Source of the DNA: Mya arenaria
Taxonomy: Eukaryota > Mollusca > Bivalvia > Myida > Myidae
Reading direction: 5' to 3'
Assembly: GCF_026914265.1 (NCBI RefSeq)
Contig: NC_069138.1
Span: 29,265,262-29,329,261 of the forward strand
DNA length: 64,000 nucleotides
In this document: positions 43,640-55,739 of the stretch, one piece after another
How positions within the stretch are numbered: position 1 is the first letter of the stretch
Layout of the letters: each line of letters opens with the position of its first letter
The notes under the pieces: generated by a model
The model's database searches: none
What the model was told of the DNA's origin: nothing
Seen by the model: only the letters and a program-made list of their open reading frames with translations
Position numbers and translations under genes: made by a program

Positions 43640-44520
43640 AGAATTTGTGAAAATTTTGAAAATCTTCATTTATGAAACCGCAAATCTCAGATCTTTGATA
43701 TTAGGTGAAAAATCTCATTAAATGGCCCTTCACAAAGATTGTTCAAATTATGAACACGGGGTTAATTCTTATCCCGTCACGGGTCCCAGGTTTCCATATA
43801 CATAAAGGCCTAATTTAAGGAATTTTTGGCATGACAATCCCCTGCTGTGCATCTCCTGTTAATTGCACTGATGTCACAGTAGGGGCCTATTTCCTGTATA
43901 TATGTTTATTGGCTCAAGGGCACATATGGTCCATATCTATAATAATACCTCCAAAAATGCACAGCAGAATATTCAGATCAGAGATCTGATGAGACAATTA
44001 GGCAATTGATTTAAGATCAATACACAAAGGTTGTGTACAATACACGGTTTGTTTTTATGTGGGGGGTTTTGGGGGGAGCGTCACTTATTGAAGGATTAAA
44101 CTAGGCCTTTATATAGTTAAATAAATTAAAACATTCTCCTCCGAATCCACAAGGCCAAGACTTTTCATAATTGGTATGTACATGTAGCCTCATATAATGG
44201 CTATTTACCGAGATTTTTCAAATGCTTTCCATGTGGGTTCTTGGGTTTTTTAATGCTGGTGTAGTAAAATCTTTGAAAATCTTTTTCACTGAATACTGTT
44301 GATGTTTGGTATGTAGCCCCATGTACTGGTCTTTTACCAACATTGTTCCAATTATGTCCATTGTGTTAAACTGGTCCAACTCCTGGAATTCCCTGACTTT
44401 CTTTAATGCTTCTTCTTTGATAGTAAAAATCTTTGAAAATAAATCTTATCAGAAATCACAAGACCATGTCCCAGACCCCTGATATTTGGTATGTCACCTC
44501 CTGTAGTAGTTTGTAACTAA
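43640..44520 (+). repeat. Diverged long tandem repeat
   Basis: At least three units of about 170 bp share TTTGGTATGTAGCC (44300, with variants near 44175 and 44485), a TGGTCTTTTACCAA-like block and AAAATCTTTGAAAATC. This resembles a bivalve repeat family; not coding. Confidence 0.55.
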
Positions 44521-44559
44521 ATTGAGACCAGTGACTTCCAGCAGCGGGTGTCTTTTTTA

Positions 44560-45180
44560 GCAACAACTTTCTTCTTTATCAACCAGCAACTTCTTGAGCA
44601 TTGAATAACTTCATTATCAACCACTTACTCACTAGGCAACCAATGATCTATTTAGCGATGACTTACTTCGCAGGCATGTTCTTCCTTAGCAACTTATGAC
44701 CAATTTAGCAACCAATGTCTTCCTTAGAAACCACTCACCTGTAAGCAATGGATGACTTCCTTAGCAACCATTGACTTACTAAGTCACTTATTTCTTCTTT
44801 AGCCTTAGCAACCGCTTACAAATTCAGATATTACTTCAACTATAGTAACCAATGACTAACTTCTTAGCAACCAATGACCTCCAAGGCAACCATTGACTTA
44901 CTTAGTGACCACGTACTTCATTAGCAATTAATACATTCCTTTAAAACCAATGACTTCCTTAGCAGCCATTACTTCCTTAGCGGCAACTTACATCCATAGC
45001 AACAAATGATTACTTGAGCGAACATGACTTTCCGAGCAACCTATGACTTCCTTAGTTACAAATGACAACCTTAGCAACTACAGTCATTCATACTTACCAA
45101 TCACTTCAAACTTCCTTTGCAACCACGACTTCCTTACCAACTCCCTTCATTCTTATCAACAAATGATTTAGTTTAAAAAC
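44560..45180 (+). repeat. Minisatellite of about 22 bp
   Basis: Some 28 diverged units based on ACTTCCTTAGCAACCAATG. Units vary in length, and no reading frame is maintained. Confidence 0.85.
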
Positions 45181-45916
45181 TTCATTGTTAATACAATACG
45201 GGGATTTAAGATTCATCAGTATTGTTTTTCTTTTATTGAATTGACTTTAATTGACCGTTAGTATAATCAAGGCATTGTTGACGCATTCAGCCCTCTCAGT
45301 GCTTTGAAACACGAATGTATCTTGATACCTGTAAAACTACTGCACTAGCAATTAAAAACATAGTTTATAATGATCATTGTTTGGACAAATACTGCATTTA
45401 CTTTGGATATCAGAAGTCAGACGTGTAAAGTAAATGGTATTTGTCTGATTTTACGGTGTAAAGAAATTCAAACGATTTATGAAGATGGTACCGACCCCGC
45501 CCCCTTTATCATTGTCCATGCAGCACGGACGCATTTTTGCGCTTCTGCTATTTACGGTTGTCCTGTTCTAACTAACCTATTCAACAGTAAACCTTGTTGT
45601 GTAACTTGCCACAAATATGTAGCTCTAGTACATCAGTGCTTTCGGAACTTTGATTACCTCACGCTTTACACCACCTGAACCCAGTGCGCTGTGGTAATCT
45701 TCGTCAATTCATTATGGAAATCGGATTGTACGCTGTTAGCGATACATTTTGCTATCAGGCATCACATATCGAAGAATAATAGTTTTTTAAATATCTCATT
45801 CAGACTAGTTTCAGTACCTTTTAACTTTGCTTTAAACATGTATCTTAACTGCAGTACATATGTTTGTGTTTTCTTAGTTTTATAACCATCTGAACAGGCT
45901 AAGTGTTTATAGGTAT

Positions 45917-46110
45917 CTTAAAACTGCACTCTCACAGATTTATTGTTTTGACAACTTTTTTTTCTTTTTTTGTCTTGGAATGAGCCAATTGTTCCGTTAA
46001 AGTCTGGAAACCAGTTATAAATGACTGACGCAGTTTTTTTCCTATTAACCTTCAAAAATTGGTGTTTAAAGGCTTAAAGCGTTACTAACGCTTCAAGGAA
46101 AATGATTTTT
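45917..46110. mobile_element. MITE family M4, partial copy
   Basis: The left end AAACTGCACTCTCACAGATT and the TTTTTGTCTTGGAATGAGCC block match 46789-47146. The right end is missing or degraded. Confidence 0.5.
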
Positions 46111-46380
46111 TCGGCAGTTTTCCAAATAACTGAGATCTCTTCTTTAGTGAGTTATCTTTAAATACTAAATTAAAATAATTGATTCCCAAATCAGCTAATT
46201 TTGAGACAAAAAAAATCAAATAATAGTCAAGACTGTCACCTGAAACACTTTTTTACTTTGAATCATTACAAAAATGTACCTGTGAAGATTTCAAGTACAC
46301 AATGTGCAAGTATGTGATATTTTATCCTGCTTGTTCACTCATATTATTCTGGTATCAATTGAAAAGGATTAGATAGTATT

Positions 46381-46690
46381 ATAAGTTACGGGGTTAGTAG
46401 GTGGCCCGATATGTGATCCGGTCACCTACTAACCTCGTAACGTATATATCACGTCGACAATCTGCTTACATGTTTAAATGTAGAATGTTCATCGGAATCG
46501 TAAAATATACGCCATTTTGGTACTTTATCAAATTGGTGACCAAATATGGAAAAAATGGGGTAATCGCGTGACCAGTCCAGGACCAATGGCGTTGCGTCAT
46601 TTATTTTGCAGTAGGCCTGATATACAAAAAACAAACATTTTAAAGATATATAATACACACGCGTTTTTTGGCAGTCAAATATCGAAAAAA
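46381..46690 (+). mobile_element. Foldback repeat family M5, copy 1
   Basis: Starts with a strong hairpin: TTACGGGGTTAGTAGGTG pairs with CACCTACTAACCTCGTAA about 20 bases later. The following 200 bp (ATATCACGTCGA, GTGACCAAATATGG, GACCAGTCC) are shared with 59418-59720. Confidence 0.65.
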
Positions 46691-46788
46691 TATTTATTTA
46701 TATATGCGTTTTCAGTTCAAATAAAAATAAGTACAGAGTGAAATAACTTTGCCGATAATGTATGTTCTATCAATTAGTATACATCTTT

Positions 46789-47146
46789 TTAAAGCTGCAC
46801 TCTCACAGATTGACCGTTTTGACCAAACAATTTTATTTTATTTTGTCTTCGAATGAAGCAATCTTTGCGCAAATATCTTGAAACTAGTGATATAAGACTG
46901 GTGACAAAATATCAGATCGCAGCCTTTAAAATTAACGCTCGAAAATCGAAGTTTTGTGGTTAAACGCGGTAAGGAAACGAGTTCTACTGCAAAATCCATC
47001 AATTTTCGAACGCAAATATCAGAAACTGCGATCTGATATTTTGTCAGCAATCTTATTTCCATAGTTCTCAGACATTTACGCAAAAAATGGCTCATTCTAA
47101 GACAAAAAATAAAAAACGGTCCATCTGTGAGAATGCAGCTTTAAAA
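46789..47146. mobile_element. MITE family M4, full copy
   Basis: Terminal inverted repeats TTAAAGCTGCACTCTCACAG at left and its complement CTGTGAGAATGCAGCTTTAA at right, and inner inverted blocks around ATCAGATCGCAG and CTGCGATCTGAT. Length about 358 bp; no coding capacity. Confidence 0.85.
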
Positions 47147-47730
47147 AGCAAGCAATACATTTCGTCACCTTAGTGCAATAACTCGATAACTGCATATAGA
47201 AGTAGAAGCAGGTATGGAGTTCTTGCACTAAGGTAACGATTATTTCATACATAACTAATGTCTCGTTGAAATGACAGGCTTATTTGTACATCGGATAAGC
47301 CAAGGTTATCATGTTATCGTAAACAAAGAAATGATACGTGAAACATCGTGAAACATCGTGATTTTGTCTCCTAAAACTGTGTGTGCACTTTTATGTGCGG
47401 TATTTGGTGCACATGTACTAGTTACAATGACAAGTCTGCAATTAGATATAATATAAAATATATATGAAGAAGCATGTATGTACAAAAGGACATGTACATC
47501 AATCAAGCTAGTACAACCTATCATTTATCAGGTAACTTTAAAATATTGTACAGACAAATAAACCTGTCATTTCATCGATACATTAAATATAATGTTAAAT
47601 TTCGTGAGAGCAAATCTATAAATACATGTAGTTTCAAATGTAAATGCTCTAGCTGCACTAACGCGTTTAATATTCAGTAGTGATATCGAGACAAATGCAA
47701 ACGGACACGTAAACAAAATCCGTTTATCGA

Positions 47731-48183
47731 TACTACGTGATAAATGACGTCATAAATACATCGGAAGGCAATATTTTAGATCGAATCAAGACTTGAAACA
47801 AAGATAACTTTTCTTTTTCTTCACCATTTTAAATGAAACAAATGGGAGTCTATGCGGTTTAAAGAGCACCGCCTTGTTTTATTACTAGTTTGACTAGGTG
47901 ATAAATTTCTATAAACACTTCGACAAGCCTGTTTCCAAAATAATGTTTTGACAGTGCTCCATCTGGCGGCTGTTTTGTGAAAAGGTCTCTCGAAGTGTTT
48001 CAAGAAACTAAACCCACAATTAAACTCTAGTAAAATATCAAAGGCGGGGCTCTGTAAGCTGTGAAGACTGCGCTATGTTTTATTTAAAATGGGAAAAAGT
48101 AGTTATCTTTGTTTTAAGTCTATATTTGAAGCAAAATATTGCCTTTCGACGAAGCATTTATGACGCATTACATCACGTGGTAT
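47731..48183. mobile_element. MITE with about 85-bp terminal inverted repeats
   Basis: The left end runs TACTACGTGATAAATGACGT, then GGCAATATTTTAGAT and AAACAAAGATAACT; the right end is its reverse complement with moderate divergence. Length about 450 bp. A 44-bp direct repeat (47516-47559 and 48200-48243) brackets a wider interval around it. Confidence 0.8.
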
Positions 48184-48243
48184 ACGTACACTGATAACCA
48201 ACCTTTCATTTATCAGGTATCTTGAAACCATTGTACAGACAAT

Positions 48244-49438
48244 TTTTATATTGCTAGAGATATGTCCACAACAAATGTTTGTACCTTCATTAAAAATCGT
48301 AGTCCCTTAAAGTATGTGTGTGATAATGAAGTCCAGGGCGTTTCTTAGCGCATTTGTATAGGTGGATACCATGGAAACCAATACAATAGCAAAGATAAGG
48401 GCACCGTTTTCTTAACCAATGACTTGTGTCTAACCGGATTTATTATTGTCGGACGACCTTTTTTTGCGGTATGTTCCCAAATGTAGCCAAAGCCGTTAAT
48501 ATAAAACAAATTCTAACAGTAGTCTCCCATTTGACAATGTCAATACTATCATAATATACTGGTATGTTATTACATCTTTAAGGCTATCTTTAATTTCTGT
48601 ATATATAGACGACTATATATCCAGTATTTAATACAATGTTTCGATAAATAAATATATATATATACATTTACGTCCGAAATCACCACCTAGAACCACATCA
48701 TAACAAACCCTTTTTGGAACATTTAAAAAAAACTCTTGCATCTGATCATTAGTACATTTTCGAAACAAACCTTATTTTTTAGTTCCCATTTCTCTGAGCC
48801 ATAAGAGGCATAAATTTTGCATTAAATACTTCCAAAAACGTATTATATGGTACGTGCCTAAAATTATTAAATAACTTAAAAACATGAAGAAGTGTTCGCT
48901 TTGCCTTCATTGACATACGTTCAGCCATTTAATACACAGATAATGTACTTGAGAATTGAACACCAACCCTTACAACATTAAGTTTACCACCATTCTTAAT
49001 TACCGTAATTTCCTTTTTGTCTACATTGACAACAAGCTAGCATTAATTGCAAAAGTTTTGTATAATATTTAACTGTCTTTGCGGGCCTTAAACGGGGCGC
49101 AAGTAAAAATCTTGTACAGCGATAAACAGCAGAATCACTCGCATGTCTTATGCACGTGATGATCCCCATTCAGAATATCCCTGACTTCAGGTAGCTCTAG
49201 TACATCCACAAATGTTTTATAACCTGGCAAATTCCCAGTTCTCGCACTAACAACACCACAGCATAGCAGAACAAAGCATGTTTAATGCCATTGCAAACAT
49301 AAGTAGTTACTATTAACATCAAAAGGAGAGTTTTTAGAAGGCGAGTTCACTGGGTACACTTATATTCAGAATGCATCTCTTTCACAATCGCAATAAAATC
49401 TACAAGCCTTTGCAAACATGAGTAGTTGCTATTGATAT
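48244..49438. other. Intergenic, no gene seen
   Basis: AT-rich, with a short TA tract near 48650-48665. No ORF, exon or repeat I can support. Confidence 0.45.
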
Positions 49439-49441
49439 AAC

Positions 49442-50328
49442 AAGAGCTGTCGAAGGACAGCGCGCTCGACTATATACTGCTTTGGATAGAAATGAATGCA
49501 ATCATTGTGTAATATATGCCTGTCAAAAGCAATAAAACATCAAATTTTAGAGGAAATACGAAACACCGCAATGCGACGAAACCATGTTTTCAAAAATTGC
49601 CAATATAACATTAGCCACCGTTGTAAAATTCAGTTTCACAGCCTTCGTTGTGAGATTCAGTTTCAATGTTTAGTGACCTTGACCCTATGGGCCCCTACAT
49701 GCTAAACTTTCATAAACTATTCATACAAACTAAGTTTGATCACAATACTTCAACCCTAACTAAATTATTCAGTACCAAAGGTTATCTATTTTAGTATCAG
49801 TGACGTCGACATCGACCCTTGAAGTGCCAAGTTTGGTCGCACTATGTTAATCCTAACCAAAGTTGTTCAGTAATTTTCTTTTTTTTCTTTTTTAAGTAAT
49901 AGTGACCTTGACCCTAGGGGTCCCAAAAGCAATCCCATGAGAGGCCTCCATAAACTCTTCCTATATACCTAGTGTTTGTGAACTATAACTAAAGCTATTC
50001 AGTAATTATCATTTTCTTTCTTAGGAACAGTGATCTTGACCTTGACCTTGACTCTCGCGGTCCCGAACACAATTCCATGCAGAGTCTCTATAAACTCTTC
50101 CTACATATCAAGTTCGGTTGCAATATTTAAACCCTAGCTTAAGTTGTTCAGTTCCAGCCATTTTTTTTATTTAAAGTAACAGTGATCTTAACCTTGATCC
50201 TAGACATCCCAAACGCGATCCCGTGAAATGTCTTCATAAACTCTTCTTATATACCAAGTCTGGTCACAATATGACAAACCTAATTACACTTATTTTATAA
50301 CATAAATGAGTTTGACGCCGTCCTTCCG
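49442..50328 (+). mobile_element. Non-autonomous element with internal tandem repeat of about 130 bp
   Basis: It starts AAGAGCTGTCGAAGGACAGC, continues CGCGCTCGACTATAT, then has about four diverged units each with GTGACCTTGACCC, CATAAACTCTTCCTA and TTGTTCAGTA-like blocks. It ends near TTTGACGCCGTCC and CAGTATAAGCTAATAAC. The left terminus is also seen inverted at the end of the intron 2 repeat of copy A. Confidence 0.65.
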
Positions 50329-50599
50329 CCCAACAACAACCAGTATAAGCTAATAACAAGGTTCCAATGTGTGCACGTTGCGTCTCTGAAACGGTGTCGA
50401 TCGGTATTTATGGTCGTTATGATCGCCTCTGAAACGCACCCCTGGTTAAAACTCTGCCTATGCAAAGCAATAAAAATGTAAACAAAAGTTATTCCATGGC
50501 AGTAATTTGTAGTCTTTTGTAGGCTAAGAAATATATTCATATTTTTTTCTGTCAAAAACGGTATTTAGAAATTAACGTCATTTACTTGTTTGTTTATAT

Positions 50600-50665
50600 C
50601 GGTTTTGACTTGTGGTGACCAATGTGAGAATCACGTGGAAGTCATGTGATTCCTCACCCAAATTG
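50600..50665. mobile_element. Foldback family M6, short copy
   Basis: TGTGAGAATCACGTGG and CATGTGATTCCTCACCC correspond to the two ends of the 51844-52150 element brought together, as if the interior were deleted. The flanks also resemble those of the full copy in inverted order. Confidence 0.5.
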
Positions 50666-51843
50666 TTTTCTCTACACATAATAATCATCTTCAAACTGGT
50701 CACGAGGAATTTAAAATCTACATAATTTTCCAGTAAAACATTAAGTATTTGTTACGGAAAAGTTATATTTTTCTTTAATATGTGGCAATCTTATGAACGC
50801 TTAAAGACATAAAAATTGTGCATCTCTTTTCTATTATTATTAATTATTGTTCAACTACTATACAATTATTAACCTATAAGCTGTGCAACCATTTGACACA
50901 AACACACAATTGACCGAAGCGAAAGCCGAGGTCGAAAATGAGTTTGCTTTCAATTAATTGACATCTCATATTTGTAGTCAACTTGTTGGGGTCGGCATGG
51001 GTCCTAAATAAAGTTCAGTATATTCCGAACAATTTGATATAAAAATTATTATTTTCGCTTCAGAATTCAAACTTTGGTGGAAGGTGACATATAATTTCTT
51101 ATTTAACATTAGAATATCATGTTCCTAATCTAGTTTACCACCTTATAACTTGTTGTTCAATTCAGTTCTGCTATGGCAAAACATAAAAGTCATTCTGTTG
51201 AGCTACTCTTTTTGAAAACCTGCATGCGCGAATATAGGTTTGGGTTAAAGGGACTAGAAACCAAATGATACAATTGCAAGAAAGTTCCGTCTATGAACGG
51301 AACTGGATATCACATTAAAATGGCAATATGGTGGTTCTTATACAAGCGTATATAACAGTCTTAAAGGGACTAAACGTAATCAGTAAAAGTTTTTTACTTG
51401 TACATTTTAACATCTTAATGCTTTGTCATATAAGATCACAGTGGTATTTAATGATTGTTTTTAAAGTTTGTTTAACTTCCTTTTCTATTGCGATTGAAGT
51501 TAGGAGATGGATTAAGAGGACTTAAAAGGACATTTAAGAACCATTTTTGTTAGTATGAGCACATGTTTGTTTAATTATATTTCTGTCATATATGAAGTTG
51601 TGCAATCAAAAGTACAATGTTTGTTTTAGCTATATTTCTCGTTTAAAGATAAGTTATAGTTGAAACATTGATGGAATCATGCGTCGTGTATTGGAGGAAA
51701 AAAACATTAACAAAGGCGTATGATATTGGTTTTTAGATGTAGATTCATTTTCTAGTCTTCATGATATTTTTGCTGACCAAAACACTTCCTTTATTCTGCA
51801 TTCAACATTGTGTAATTTTCAGAAAAATGGTATATACTGGCGG

Positions 51844-52150
51844 GGAATCACGTGACTTCAAGGGGGTTCTCACACTGGTCTCCACGGGTCACAATCAATG
51901 TAAACAAACAAGTAAGAGACTTTAATTTCTGAATGAATTACAAGTGTGAAATGTTTTAGATTTGCTTGTATTGTATTAAATGATGCACTCCTTGGCCAAA
52001 ATTTCAGCGATGCATCGTTTTACAAATTCCGTCGAGTTGAAATTTTGGCAAAGGATTGTATCATAAAAATACAAGCAAATCTAAAAAAGTTCGCACGTGT
52101 TGTGAGCCGTGTTAATTCATATGAGAACCCCTTTGAAGTCACGTGATTCC
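51844..52150. mobile_element. Foldback family M6, full copy
   Basis: Terminal inverted repeats of about 29 bp (GGAATCACGTGACTTCAAGG at left and its complement at right) enclose a second perfect inverted pair, AGATTTGCTTGTATT (51958) and AATACAAGCAAATCT (52068). A central TTGGCCAAAATTTC also mirrors GAAATTTTGGCAAA. The whole 307 bp can fold into one long hairpin. The ORF 51946-52146 is a by-product. Confidence 0.8.
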
Positions 52151-52159
52151 TCACCCTGT

Positions 52160-53140
52160 GGAAAGTAGTTGTTTTCATAAGCTAATATACAAAGTCTAAG
52201 CTGATCAAATGTTATACTCTACATGAATGGTCCCCTTTAGAGGTCACGTTGTTAGGCGTTTTAAGAAAAAGCCACAACAATGTTCTGGCGGGGAAAGCAA
52301 TCACTGATGTAATAAGCAACACACTCAATGTCTGCAGAACTTTCTGCTGAAGTGTGATGCCTGGGCTGCGATAGCTTAGAAGATAGTTCATAAACTCAGC
52401 ACTTGCGACACAGTTCTGTTATGTACTTTGTAAAAGGTACATATGATTGTTCTTATGTTCAAGTACGCTTGAATTGCTCTATCTTGCATAAGATAATTGA
52501 ATGTGCAAATGTTTCTGTTTTTTATAAACATCAAAGGTAACATGTGTTCAACAAAAAATTGAATGAATTTATCCCGTTTACTTTTTCAAACTGAAATTAT
52601 AAGGGTCAAGTCATTATTTCAAAAAGCTCAAAATATAGCTTACCCTTGAAGTACCCTTGAAGTACACAATGACATTCGTCAACAATAACAGAATAGTTGA
52701 TACCACGGACTTTAAATTATAACCTCAACAGTTACGGAATTTTGCACGGGACTCGCTCATATTTCTGCACCAATTTATTTTTCCCGGTTATGCATCTGAA
52801 AACACTTATGTTATAACTGTTTTACTCTTTGATACCGAAATGGCAGAAAAAAAACACACTTAAAGTATAAAAAATGTTCTGATTTTAGTGGGGTGCGTGC
52901 ACACCGGTACCGTCAAGGAAAATAGAAAACTGGCAACAAAACCTAACGTCTAGAAAGACTCATACACAATTGGAAGGATAATTTAACCTTTGAGACTTTT
53001 GTTGAATGTCGTTACTAAAGCTTTTCCAAATCGTTGACTTGAAAGACAATATTTGACCATATATCACTGTTTGTTGAAGGGTTCCAGCCGTCAGTATCTT
53101 CTTTTTACATTTTATTTCGGCTCACAAAAAATGCATTAGA
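52160..53140. other. Intergenic, no gene seen
   Basis: No coding segment, RNA gene or recognised repeat. Confidence 0.45.
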
Positions 53141-53148
53141 AAGTCCAT

Positions 53149-53282
53149 TTAAAAGGACAAGACACCAGATGATTCAATGCAAGAAAAAAAAATTGTCAAA
53201 CACTGGGAAACCATTATGCGCTTTTTTCAAACAAAAAATATATTTTCCGATTTTAGGACCATAGGGTGTGGAGTCCCTTTAA
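53149..53282. mobile_element. MITE family M2, short copy
   Basis: The left end AAAAGGACAAGACACCAGAT and the right end ATAGGGTGTGGAGTCCCTTT are inverted relatives of the family termini, with an internal deletion leaving about 134 bp. Confidence 0.7.
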
Positions 53283-53421
53283 GTCGATGAAATCTAAACA
53301 AATATGCTGATATGTTCATTTGACAATGACTTATTGCAAGGATTGGACGTGTTAGTGTTGCCTTCCATCTGTGTATGAAATCATTTGGTCAACACACTGA
53401 TAGTGAACTTTAAGTTGATTT

Positions 53422-53605
53422 TGTTGTCCAGTTAGCGCAGTGGGTAGCGCACTCGCTTCTTACCTCGGGTTGGCTTCCCGGTCTGGGCGCAAGAGAGTTT
53501 GCTTGTTAGTCACCAAGCCGGAAAAGTGGGTTTCCTCCGGATTATCCGGTATCCCCATTAACATAAGACCACACTCACTCACAATCGTTGTAAAATAAAT
53601 ATGTT
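53422..53605 (+). mobile_element. tRNA-derived SINE family S1, copy 2
   Basis: Head GTCCAGTTAGCGCAGTGGGT with A-box character, a decayed B box, then CACCAAGCCGGAAAAGTGGG, TTCCTCCGG and the tail ATCGTTGTAAAATAAATA. Same layout as 25553-25790. Confidence 0.85.
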
Positions 53606-54071
53606 TAAACTAATTTGATTCAATATTATCCATGCACTGACCATGCAAATAAACTCATGAACAGATTGACCGCACTGTTGAAAATATTAAATTAATACAT
53701 ATATCTTCTTCAAGAACAATTGATGCGTTCTGGTTAAGCGCAAACTGAGTGTTAATATAATATTATATTAAAAATAAATGTATTTTTTAAAATGTTCATG
53801 AATAGTTTGCATGGATTTTTCCAAATATACTTTTCCATCAATGTTAATCTCATATGATATATGTAATATAAAAAGAGTTACATTGTCAGGTGCAATATCC
53901 AAAGTAACGCATTTCCTCCAATAGTCAGTGAAATACAGGATGTTAAAGGACTTAATAAAAATACTCTTCCTACAGTGTGAAAACACCCCACCTTCACCAA
54001 ATCATACTCACTCAATAGATAAAAAATCAATTAATAAGTCACTTTATGAAACACTCATTTCACAAATTTAC

Positions 54072-54176
54072 CTGTCTCTGCAGTTTTACAGGTAACAGTC
54101 AGATTCACCAACGGTGAAACAAGCAGAATGACAGCTTCATCAGTCACCGCACTCACTTTGGCATAGATCACTGTTT
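54072..54176 (-). CDS. Orphan exon-like segment
   Basis: Minus strand, 105 nt, bounded by TGCAG upstream and GTAAAT downstream. In phase 1 to 1 it reads without stop as TVIYAKVSAVTDEAVILL, then VSPLVNLTVTCKTAET. The alternating hydrophobic pattern with NLTVTC suggests a beta-sheet extracellular domain, but I recognise no family. A possible further exon could begin near 53970 (AG|GAAGAG) and stays open for about 30 codons. No other exon was found, so this may be an isolated relic or chance. Confidence 0.3.
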
Positions 54177-54179
54177 CTG

Positions 54180-55735
54180 CATACCAGAAATACAATTCCA
54201 TATTTATGACTTAAAACCTTAATCATAAATATAATATAATCTAAAACACAAACATAATTCTGACATGAATCATAGATATATACGATATATCTCAATATAA
54301 AAAAATACCCGGTTGGTTAAAAGAAATACTTCTCCAAACAGCGTAAGGCCACAGTCTGGAGATATTTCAAATGGTAGGACTCAAACTACATGAACCAGGA
54401 AAAACAATCACTCCATTAAATCATAGATTCCTTAAAAAATGTCTGATAAATTGGTATTTCACACCTGCTGCACATCAGTATGGTAAAGACGTGCCTGTTA
54501 AATACCAACCAATCGTAACGACAGTTAGCAGCAATCAAACAGTGATTTCAAATTATGTTCGGCACACAATAGTACAGATTTTAGTCTATAGGCCCCAGGC
54601 CTACAGACTTGAATACCGCATATGAAATCAGGTATCGTCAGACATGACATATTTGGAGAATGAATGTGCCGGGATTACAAAATGGAACTAATGGTGCTAT
54701 GCGGATTATAATAGTGTAAATTAAAAAAAAAACTTTTTTTAATACGTTCATAAGAATGCAACGTTTATGTAAATTTTTAATTGAGCTGAAGAATCTTAAA
54801 ATCAATTTTGTTTAGGAATCAACTGTAATAGGTGATTATAGATAATTCCGTCCTCAGCCAATATCGGGCTCAATTTATTAACTTTACACTAGCAATAAAC
54901 TTGCGAGATGAAAGCAATATATACATATATCCTTCAGAACATATAGGTTTATCAGTTACTGTTATGAAACTAACTAATTGTAATAAAAAAATCACCAATT
55001 TACATTATCTATTCTTAGGTTATGACAGACACTTATCGGTAACAGTCTGGGTTCACTCGAAATATTTTGGGATTCGATTTTTATTGCATGTGAAATCCCG
55101 CTTGTCGCTCTCACAGCCTTCCAACGCTTTCAGCGCTTTTATTTTTATTTTCTACACACAGAATTTCTAATTCTGGCTCCATTCACATGAGCACAAAGCA
55201 ATGAATATGATCCTTTCCCGAAACAAGAAAGATCTCGGTAAATAATATTGATAATATCACCTACATTGATTGATTTAAACTATAACCAAACTAATGTGAT
55301 GGCATTTGCACTAACGTATATGGTACACCGGACATCTGTATTCTGCTATTGCTATCACCAGCCAGCATCTTCGTTTACATTAGCAACGTATCTCGGTTTC
55401 ACTGCGCGAACAATTTGTTTATGCACCGTGTCTTCAGACGCTCTGTATTGACGTCACTTAATTTGATCATTGCGACTGAATGATTGAGACTACAATATCA
55501 GAGACTACAATATCAAATCAACTATGAAGTGATTTTTCCCGGCCTGCTCCGTGGTATGGTGCGATTTGTTAACAGCATTTTTTTGTCTTTGTACCTTAAC
55601 TTTAGTTCTTTAATATTTAACTAAATTGTATGAGATAAATATTTAAAAAATGACAGTAATCGTAAATCAAGGACAGGCTGAACAGTGTGAGCCAAATGGA
55701 AGTTCGACCTTTGTGATGGATTATTCGATCGGAAT
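54180..55735. other. Intergenic, no gene seen
   Basis: Two plus-strand ORFs (54371-54625, 54832-55170) show no recognisable domain, splice context or repeat link, so they are not called. Confidence 0.4.
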
Positions 55736-55739
55736 GATT

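Noticed and set aside
45370-45678. 102-codon plus-strand ORF
   Set aside because: No recognised domain, no splice context, no repeat or homolog in the window; expected by chance at this length in AT-rich DNA.
51946-52146. 66-codon ORF
   Set aside because: Lies wholly inside a foldback element and is a by-product of its palindromic sequence.
54371-55170. ORFs of 84 and 112 codons
   Set aside because: Unrecognised composition, no splice signals in a matching phase with the nearby exon-like segment, and on the opposite strand to it.
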